In this document: one piece after another, positions 1-6,300 of the stretch | Layout: each line of letters begins with the position of its first letter | How positions within the stretch are numbered: the stretch's first letter is position 1 | Source: Pseudofrankia asymbiotica | GTDB lineage: Bacteria; Actinomycetota; Actinomycetes; Frankiales; Frankiaceae | Length of the DNA: 8,789 nt | Direction of reading: 5' to 3' | NCBI RefSeq assembly: GCF_001983105.1 | Contig: NZ_MOMC01000042.1 | Coordinates: 3,062-11,850 of the forward strand | Program-made: the position numbers and the translations under genes | Notes under the pieces: model-generated | Databases searched by the model: none | Seen by the model: only the letters and a program-made list of their open reading frames with translations | What the model was told of the DNA's origin: nothing

Positions 1-957
1 GACATGGCTGGGATGGATGACGGTCTTGCCGATCAGGCCGTTCGCCCTGTCCAGCACGACCTCCTTGATCAACCGGTCGAGGTCGGCGGAGACGAGGTCC
101 TGGCGCAGCGCGGGGCCCTGGACGTCCGGGTCCGCGAGGTCCGCCGTGGCGAACGGGGTGACCCGCAGCGTGCTGAGGAACAGCCGCTCGGGCTGGGCGA
201 AGTACTCCCAGACCGGCCCCGTGACGACATGGTCACCGCCGCGGCCGCAGACGTTGACGATGTCGGCGATGCAGTCGCGCACCACGGCGATGTCGTAGAT
301 GGTCAGGTCGCGGTCGCGGCGCAGCCCGTAGAGCCCGGAGAGGTCCGTGGCGCCGAGGCGCACCGCCAGCACATGGTCGGCGTGCTTGTCGAGCAGGCGG
401 CGCACGCCGAGCAGCGTCTCCAGCCGGGTCTCCCGGTAGATGACCTCCGGGCTCTCCAGCACGGGCATGGCCCACAGGGGACGGCCGATCGTGTCGCTGG
501 CCCGCAGCACCGCCTCCAGCGCCGGTTCGCCGCTGTCCTCGACGAACTTCGGCAGCACGAAGCCGGTCAGCACGTCCGCCGCCGGGGCCGAGAGCCCGGC
601 GATGAGGGCGGGGATCTGCTCGGCCGCGCGCACCCGCACGAACAGCATGCCGGGATGGTCACCGACGCGGGGCGGCTCGTCGCCCAGCTGGTTGAGGGCG
701 CGCATCACGTTCGCCTGCGCCGCCGCCACCTCGTGGTCGGCGATCGCGTCCTCGAGGCAGAGCACCATCGACGCGACACCAGCGGCTGACTGGCGGCGCA
801 CGTCGTCCGCGAGCCGCGGCCGGGTTCCCGGCGCGTACAGCGTGGCGCCGAGTGCCGTCGCGACCATCCGCCGGTCGTCGTCGCGGGTGATCTCGACGGG
901 CGGCAGGTGGAACAACGCGTCACTGGCCGCCGAGTCGAGGAAGGCGAAGTGTCGCAC
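1..957 (-). CDS. HpcH/HpaI aldolase/citrate lyase-family C-C bond lyase, ter-cluster type (partial, 3' end off window)
   Basis: Reading from GTG at 957 gives 319 residues with no stop up to the left edge, so the C-terminus is missing. The start is fixed by AAGGAG 8 nt upstream (966-971). Motifs of the TIM-barrel citrate lyase beta/HpcH superfamily appear in order: LCLEDA (67-72, acidic Glu69-Asp70, probable metal site), FVRVR (106-110), LPK (135-137), LES (167-169), RLGATDLSGLYG (200-211) and GKTVIHPSH (310-318). By family knowledge these enzymes cleave or form C-C bonds on acyl or 2-keto acids with Mg2+. The overall pattern, especially the start RHFAFLD and the RLGATDLSGLYGLRR block, matches my recollection of the lyase in ter (tellurium/stress) biosynthetic operons, where it sits with a phosphoribosyltransferase, an ATP-grasp and a HAD protein. 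Those partners would lie left of the window and are not seen. The substrate is unknown. No signal peptide is present, so it should be cytoplasmic. The superfamily is secure; the ter assignment is good but from memory. Confidence 0.86.
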   Translation of the reverse strand, partial: MRHFAFLDSAASDALFHLPPVEITRDDDRRMVATALGATLYAPGTRPRLADDVRRQSAAGVASMVLCLEDAIADHEVAAAQANVMRALNQLGDEPPRVGDHPGMLFVRVRAAEQIPALIAGLSAPAADVLTGFVLPKFVEDSGEPALEAVLRASDTIGRPLWAMPVLESPEVIYRETRLETLLGVRRLLDKHADHVLAVRLGATDLSGLYGLRRDRDLTIYDIAVVRDCIADIVNVCGRGGDHVVTGPVWEYFAQPERLFLSTLRVTPFATADLADPDVQGPALRQDLVSADLDRLIKEVVLDRANGLIGKTVIHPSHV

Positions 958-965
958 CGCAGCGG

Positions 966-971
966 CTCCTT
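966..971 (-). promoter_or_regulatory. Shine-Dalgarno site of the C-C bond lyase
   Basis: AAGGAG on the minus strand, 8 nt before the GTG at 957. This near-consensus site decides the start of the lyase gene, which begins with GTG and not ATG. Confidence 0.8.
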
Positions 972-1115
972 CTAGCTCGACGGGCCTCGCCACTGGGCGC
1001 GCGGCTCGGCGTGTTCCCGCCGGGATGCGCTCGCGCGCCGCCGGACCTGCGAGAACGTCCGACGCGTCGGAACGTACCTTCCAGAAGGGGTGGAACGCTG
1101 GGAAACGTCCTACTG

Positions 1116-1130
1116 ATGTCTTTCAGACAT
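1116..1130. promoter_or_regulatory. Perfect 15-bp palindrome, possible operator for the lyase operon
   Basis: The arms ATGTCT and AGACAT are separated by TTC. The site lies in the less GC-rich part of the gap, about 160 bases upstream of the lyase GTG. Six-bp arms with a 3-nt spacer fit a dimeric repressor site better than a terminator. The binding protein is unknown and the role is inferred only from symmetry and place. Confidence 0.35.
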
Positions 1131-1168
1131 TTGTCCGTAATGCCGCCGTTCCGTACCAAGCCGGCGCA

Positions 1169-1190
1169 GCCGATCACGGATCCGATCGGC
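1169..1190. promoter_or_regulatory. Inverted repeat, weak operator candidate
   Basis: Seven-bp arms GCCGATC (1169-1175) and GATCGGC (1184-1190) flank an 8-bp core that contains the palindrome GGATCC. It lies between the hydrolase terminator and the 1116-1130 palindrome. In GC-rich DNA such a repeat may occur by chance, so this is a weak call. Confidence 0.22.
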
Positions 1191-1273
1191 ATCCGCCCGG
1201 TCGCCATCCGCGACAACGCGACGATCACCGGATGACTACTCTCCGCGACGCCGCGACGTCGCCATACCCCTGG

Positions 1274-1303
1274 GAGCCGGTCCGCCGCGGGGCGGACCGG
1301 CTC
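1274..1303 (-). terminator. Hairpin terminator of the GH26-like gene
   Basis: A perfect inverted repeat with two 13-bp arms (GAGCCGGTCCGCC and its complement) around a 4-nt loop, beginning 17 nt after the hydrolase stop codon at 1321. No T-run follows it on the minus strand, which is common for actinobacterial intrinsic-type terminators. It separates the hydrolase from the lyase gene, so the two are probably distinct transcription units. Confidence 0.72.
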
Positions 1304-1320
1304 GCAGGGTGGCGCGACCG

Positions 1321-2847
1321 CTAGACCCCGGCGTCCCAGAGCTTCTTGTACTCGGCGGACGAGTTCGGGTTCACCCCGCCGTTCAGGATCGTGGAACAGA
1401 CGTTGTTCGGCATCGGGTCGTCGTAGTACGACTCGTAGCCCATGACGTCCTTGTTGGCGACGAACGCCTCCCACATCTTCTTGATGTAGAGCGGGTTGTC
1501 GCCGCCGGGGTCGCCGGAGCAGGACGTGACGCCCCACTCACCGACGGAGAGCTTCTTGCCGTGCTCCCGGGCGAACCCGGCCGCGTAGCAGAGCCCGTTC
1601 GGGTCGTTGCACTGCCGGTCGAACGTCGCCTCGTCGGGCGACGGCGGGAACATGTCGTACGGGTCGATCCCGATGTAGTCGACGTACTCGTCGCCGGGGT
1701 AGGCGGGCCAGGGCGTGCCCCCGTCCGGGACCGGCGAGCCGTGGGCGTTGAACGTCCAGTCGATCTTGACGTCCGGGTCGGTGGACCGGATCGCGCTCGC
1801 GACGTTCTGGAAGCACTTCACCCAGTTCGTCGGGTCGGGGTCGACGTGCCAGTACATGAACCAGCCGTTGAACTCCCAGCCGATCCGCACGATCGTGTCG
1901 GCGCGGTTCTTGCTCACCAGGAAGGCGCCGAACCGCTTCCACTGGTCGTTGTAGGCACCGGTCGCGCACTCGGCGTTGTTGCCGACGCCCTCCGGGTACA
2001 GCGGCTGGCTGATCACCAGCTTGCCGGGGAAGCTGGCGAAGTCGTTCACCGGCCAGTTCGGCTCGACGATCGGGTCCCAGCCCTGCTCACGGACCGTGAA
2101 CACGTGGGCGAGGTCGACCTGCCGGCCTCGCCACGTGCCGAAGTCCAGGTAGGGCTGCAGCTCGTTCGCCGGATGGACACCCGACATCCAGGGAAGCCCG
2201 GACAGCTTGCCGGCGGTGTCCAGCTTGCTCGTCGTCTCGGGCGCGCCCGCGGGCAGGCTCGGCGTGATCGTCGGCGTCGGCGCCGGCGTTGGGGTGCCCA
2301 CGGTCAGCTCACCGGAGGCCGTCCGCGTGCCCTGACTGGCGGTCACCGACACTTTTCCGGCGAAGCCGGCCGGCACCTGGAAGCCGAGCAGCACCCGGCC
2401 GTCGCCCCCGGCCTTCATGGAGGCCGAGCCGCCAAGCTGCTCGGTGGTCGCCTCGATCTTCACGTTCTGGCCGGGAAGGAAGCCGCGGCCGCCGACGAGC
2501 ACGACGTCGCCGTCGAACAGCACGATCGCCAGGGTCGGCACGGCGGCCACCCCGCTGGTCTGCCCGCTCTGGTCGAGTGGTGCCGCGGCGGACGGGGAGG
2601 CGGCCGGCGGCGTGGTCGCCGGTGGGGTGGTGGTGGCCGAAGCGGCCGTCACGCCGGGCACCGTGAGTGTCAGCAGCGCGACGGCGAAGACGCTCGCCAG
2701 CGCGGCGAGCTCACGTCGGCGGAAGCGGCGCCGGTGGGAACGGCGCCAGGTGTGTCCGCCCGCCGCTACGGCGGGCATGGAATCGACGGCTCGCTGAACC
2801 GGACGGCTCGCCGGAGGGGACAGGCGACCGTTGTCTGCCAAGGCCAT
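1321..2847 (-). CDS. Secreted GH26-like glycoside hydrolase (mannanase-type clan) with N-terminal beta module
   Basis: The product is 508 residues from ATG 2847. A basic n-region (RRSHRRRFRRR) precedes a hydrophobic core at about 47-67 ending near VTAASA, which gives an export signal. A Thr/Pro/Ala-rich stretch follows, then an IPT/TIG- or FN3-like beta module (about 104-183), a Pro/Thr linker (about 185-201) and the catalytic domain (about 217-508). RIGWEFNGWFMYW carries the likely acid/base Glu325, and SVGEWGV the likely nucleophile Glu437. The 112-residue spacing fits a GH26 (beta/alpha)8 barrel. The His usually just before the acid/base Glu in endo-mannanases is Trp here, so the substrate may differ (mannan, beta-glucan or another glycan). 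Six Cys in the catalytic domain suggest disulfides. It has its own terminator. The start is uncertain: 2847 has AAAGG 12 nt upstream, ATG 2778 gives a shorter, more typical signal peptide but no ribosome site, and the frame stays open to GTG 3069. Confidence 0.85.
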   Translation of the reverse strand: MALADNGRLSPPASRPVQRAVDSMPAVAAGGHTWRRSHRRRFRRRELAALASVFAVALLTLTVPGVTAASATTTPPATTPPAASPSAAAPLDQSGQTSGVAAVPTLAIVLFDGDVVLVGGRGFLPGQNVKIEATTEQLGGSASMKAGGDGRVLLGFQVPAGFAGKVSVTASQGTRTASGELTVGTPTPAPTPTITPSLPAGAPETTSKLDTAGKLSGLPWMSGVHPANELQPYLDFGTWRGRQVDLAHVFTVREQGWDPIVEPNWPVNDFASFPGKLVISQPLYPEGVGNNAECATGAYNDQWKRFGAFLVSKNRADTIVRIGWEFNGWFMYWHVDPDPTNWVKCFQNVASAIRSTDPDVKIDWTFNAHGSPVPDGGTPWPAYPGDEYVDYIGIDPYDMFPPSPDEATFDRQCNDPNGLCYAAGFAREHGKKLSVGEWGVTSCSGDPGGDNPLYIKKMWEAFVANKDVMGYESYYDDPMPNNVCSTILNGGVNPNSSAEYKKLWDAGV

Positions 2848-3210
2848 GCGAACGCGCTGCCTTTCGGTCGTGGCGGGCGAGGCGGCGACCGCGTGGCGCC
2901 GACTCGTCCTTCCGCCGTGGGTGTGGAGCACCCGGAGGTGTCGGCGCACGTCACGGGCAGCGGCGCGTGGCCCCGTCCCCTCCGGAGCGGCCGTAACGGC
3001 CCTCCCAAACGGCGCCCGCCACCGTGGCCCTGGACGACGTGCCGAATACCGGCGCACCCTCGGATACACGGCAATACTTGATCACAAGCATGGTAATCGC
3101 CACGCCCATGCGAGCGGCAGCGGCCATGGGAAAACACTTCCGGACATTTCGGGATGCCTGTCCGCATGTGCGCCGCGATTCCGGCAAAAGCTCGCCAACC
3201 GCCCCCGAAA

Positions 3211-3253
3211 ATCAACCGGGAAGCTACGTCAGATCAACCATGGATCAACCATG
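3211..3253. promoter_or_regulatory. Phased ATCAACC (GGTTGAT) repeats, candidate operator
   Basis: ATCAACC occurs at 3211, 3233 and 3244, spaced 22 and 11 bp, so all copies face the same side of the helix. The last two belong to a perfect 11-bp tandem repeat GATCAACCATG (3232-3242 and 3243-3253). The cluster is bracketed by direct copies of ACGTCAG at 3226-3232 and 3260-3266. Direct repeats at helical spacing are typical of cooperative regulator binding. The site lies 360-400 bases upstream of the chosen hydrolase start and 80-120 bases beyond the stop of the large gene. Confidence 0.4.
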
Positions 3254-3288
3254 TGGGCCACGTCAGTGCCCCGCCCTCGACCGGCCCT

Positions 3289-3311
3289 GGCCGCGTGCAC
3301 CCCTCACGGCC
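3289..3311 (-). terminator. Weak hairpin after the zinc-ribbon/FN3 gene
   Basis: GGCC-G-CGTG and CACGGCC pair with one bulged base around a short loop, 24 nt beyond the stop codon at 3335. It is the only hairpin I see close to this stop. It is imperfect, has no T-run, and may be chance. Confidence 0.3.
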
Positions 3312-3334
3312 CGCTCCCGCCCAGCCCAGCCCGT

Positions 3335-6300
3335 CTAACGGATCACGAGTGCGTCGTCCGGCGGGTGCTCGACCGTGACCGGGTCGTCCGCGCCGTCAGC
3401 CACGGGCAGCACCCTGATCCCCCAGGGCAGCAGGGCGCCGTCGAGACGGACCTCCATGGTCCGGGTGACGCGCTGCGCGGACGGCGCGAGCCGGGCGAGC
3501 GCCTGTCCCTGCGCGAGCTCCGCCGGCGGCAGCGTCCCGGGGCGGGCGACGAGCACCAGCTCGGGCACCGTGCCCCCGCTGCGGACCCTCACCCGCAGGA
3601 CTCGCCGCCGCCAGCCGGCGCGGGTGACCGAGTAGGCCGCCCAGGGCTCCCCCGAGCCACCCTCCGCCGGCTCGTCGGCCGGGTCGTCGTCCGCGTCCTC
3701 GTCTGACGCCCCGGTCATTCCGGCGCCGTCGTCGAACCTGTCGTCGGGATGGCCCGTCGGCGATGGGCCGGTGTCAGGCCCGGTGAGGTCCTCCGGTGGC
3801 GACAGGGTCAGCTGGTCCTGGTACCCGGCGTGCTCCGGCATCCCGGCACCGTCACCGAACTGGCCGTCCGGACCGGCCGCGGCGAACAGGCCACCCTGCA
3901 TCGCCGGCAGCGTCCAGCCAGGCCGCGGGGCGGACGCCGGGCCATTCGCGGGCGCGGGCCAGGCAGGCGCGCCGAGCGCCGGAAGGTGCCCATCCCAGCC
4001 AGCCGCGCCGCCCGTCGGAGTGGCGGGGATCCACGGCGGCAGGGCGGCCAGTCCCGCCAGGCCCTGAGGCGGTGCCGCCGGGCCCGCCCAGCCTCCCTGG
4101 CCCGGCCACGCGCCCGCGTCGGACCCGGGCGACGACGGCCCTGGCTGGTGCGACGGAACGGGTGGAGCGGACGGCATGGGCGCGGGAGGCGGCTCCTGGC
4201 CGGGCTGGACGAGCTGGCCGGGCTGGACGGGCGCTTCCGGCCGGGGCACGACAGGCAGTCCGGAGCCCGACGTCGGCGGGTTCACCATCGGCGGCAACGG
4301 CCCGGTGGGTGCGGCCTGACCTCGCGGCCCTGGCGGTACCCCGGGCCCGGCCGCCGGAGCGGGAGGCGGACCGGGGACCGGCGCCGAGGCCTGCCCCTGG
4401 CCCAGGGACGGCATGGGCGGCGGCGCTCCGGGCGCCGTGGCGCCTGGCGTCCCCGTCGGCGGCATCCCGGCAGGCGGCGGTACGAGCGGAACCGCCGGGG
4501 GCGGCGCCTGCGGCATCACGGCGGGAGACGGCGGCGGCGCGGCGCCCGAGGAGGACACCGGCGCCCCGGCGGGCACGGGCGCACCGCCCAGAGCGGCCGG
4601 CGGCCGGGCGGCGACCGGTGCCGTCGCGGGCGGCGGCATCGCGCCGGGCGGCGGCATCGCACCGGATGGCCACGCATGGCCACGCGCCGGTGCCATGGGC
4701 ATCGCCGACGTCGCCGACGGGAGCAGCAGCGCGGCGCTGGCGGGGGACGGCACCGGCATGGCCCCGGTGGGAGCAGGCAACGCTCCGGTCGTGGAGGCGG
4801 GCGGCAGTGGCGTGAGGTAGGACGCCTCCTGCGCGGCCGGAGCTCCCGGTACGGCCATCGGGCCCGTGCCGATCCCGCCGGCCGGAAGTGGCACGGCGGG
4901 CGCCCGGGCGAGCAGCTCGGCGCCGGCGGACGCGGCACGCGGCTGGCCGTTCACCCGGAACACCGGGAAGCAGGACACGTAGTACGGCCAGCCATCGCGC
5001 GGCGCGGCGAGCCGCCAGCCTCCACCGCGCAGGGCGAGACCCGCGATGGTCACCGTCGCGGCCGAGGCCACGGGATCGTCCGGGCCGGTCGGCATCCGGT
5101 CGCGCCGCCAGAGCACCCTGGCCTCGGTGAGCCCAGGCGCGAGACGGAAGAACAGCACCAGTTCGTCGCCCCGGTCCTCGACGCGCAGCTCCGTCACCCC
5201 GCCGGGGGCCACATGCTGGACCGGCCGGCCGACGACACCCCTGCCGCCGAGAACGCTGACCGGGGTGTAGATCACCGGACCGACCGCGGCCGAGTCCAGC
5301 AGCCGGCCGCGCCGGCTCGCGCCGACGAGGCGGGCCGGACCCGTGGCGGCGCCCAGCGGCAGGTCGGCGTTCTCCGGCCCGAACGGCCCTGCCGGGGGGG
5401 ATGGCTGGGTGGGGTACCGGCCGGTGGTCGGCGTGGCCGTGTCCGGCAACACGCCCGACGTGGCGTAGATCCGCACGTCCGAACCGGGAAGCGCCGTCCA
5501 GCGCAGCATGGTCTCGCCACCCGCGAACGCGACGGACAGGTCGAGGACCGGCCGCGGCCGCAGCGCCACCGCGACCGAGGTCTCCACACCCGGCGTACGG
5601 GCCGGCGAGCCGCCTCCCTCGACGTACTCCACCGACAACCGATAACGGTAGGTGACGCCTGGTTGCACGTCCGGATCGGTCAGCACCCCGCCGCTGACCC
5701 GGGTGTGCCGGACCGACCGGTCCACGTCCCGGGGCTCCCCGTCGCCGACCGCGAGCCCCGCGGTGGGCGGTCCGGCGCCCCCGTCGTCCAGCGCCTCCAT
5801 CGGGTCGAGCTGCTCGACCGCCTCGACCGCCCGCTCGACGGTCACCAGCTGGACCGGGCCCTCCAGACGCCAGGTCAGCCGGACGCCGTCCGTGGTCTGC
5901 TGGGCCCGGAGCCCCTCGACGTCCCGGCTGAGGACCAGCGGCGCGGTCCGCGCGACCGGCGAGTGGCGGCTGCCGGAGACCGCCGTCACCTCGTAGTACA
6001 CCGGCGTCCACGCGGGCGCGCCGGCATCGGTCAGCTCCATCGCCGTGGTGGTGCCCAGGGCGAAGCGGGCCGGCGGGGCGCCGAGCGTCCCGGCGACCAC
6101 CCGGTCCACCCGGAACGACAGCGGCGTCGCGGTGTCGGCGGCCCGCCAGCGCAGCAGGACCGCCCCGGCGGCGCCCGAGGAGGCACCCCCGGCCGGCATC
6201 GCGGCCAGGTCGACCGGCGGCGCGAGCGGGAGCGCGGCCAGTGCCGCGAGGGCCTCCGGGCTGTCGGAGGCGCTGGCCAGCACGGCGACGAGCGCGGCCT

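Larger units (their letters stand above)
958..1320. other. Intergenic region between the GH26-like gene and the lyase gene
   Basis: This stretch of 363 bases has no supportable gene. It holds the lyase Shine-Dalgarno site, two short palindromes (1116-1130 and 1169-1190) and the terminator hairpin of the upstream hydrolase gene (1274-1303). The part around 1070-1160 is visibly less GC-rich than the coding sequence, as expected of a promoter region for the leftward lyase operon. I could not pick a convincing -35/-10 pair. Short open frames here lack ribosome sites and family likeness. Confidence 0.6.
2848..3334. other. Intergenic region upstream of the hydrolase
   Basis: These 487 bases lie between the stop of the large zinc-ribbon protein and the chosen hydrolase start. 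The part at about 3060-3260 is visibly poorer in GC than the flanks and holds a TGATCA-centred stretch near 3078-3085 and the phased GGTTGAT repeats (3211-3253). A weak hairpin lies at 3289-3311. This is the probable promoter region of the hydrolase gene, though no clear -35/-10 pair was found. The part at 2848-3069 is open in the hydrolase frame and could be coding if the true start is further upstream; its Arg-rich, low-complexity translation and the lack of a ribosome site argue against that. Confidence 0.5.

Noticed and set aside
4..789. A 261-codon plus-strand frame opposite the lyase
   Set aside because: The minus-strand frame carries clear citrate-lyase superfamily motifs and a strong ribosome site. 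The plus-strand translation is compositionally biased and unrecognisable.
1309..3081. A 590-codon open frame on the plus strand
   Set aside because: It is the antisense shadow of the GH26-like gene, low complexity, with no ribosome site. The minus-strand frame has a signal peptide and catalytic motifs.
2951..3187. A 78-residue minus-strand frame in the gap upstream of the hydrolase, with a hydrophobic stretch
   Set aside because: It begins with TTG, lacks a Shine-Dalgarno site and has no recognisable pattern.
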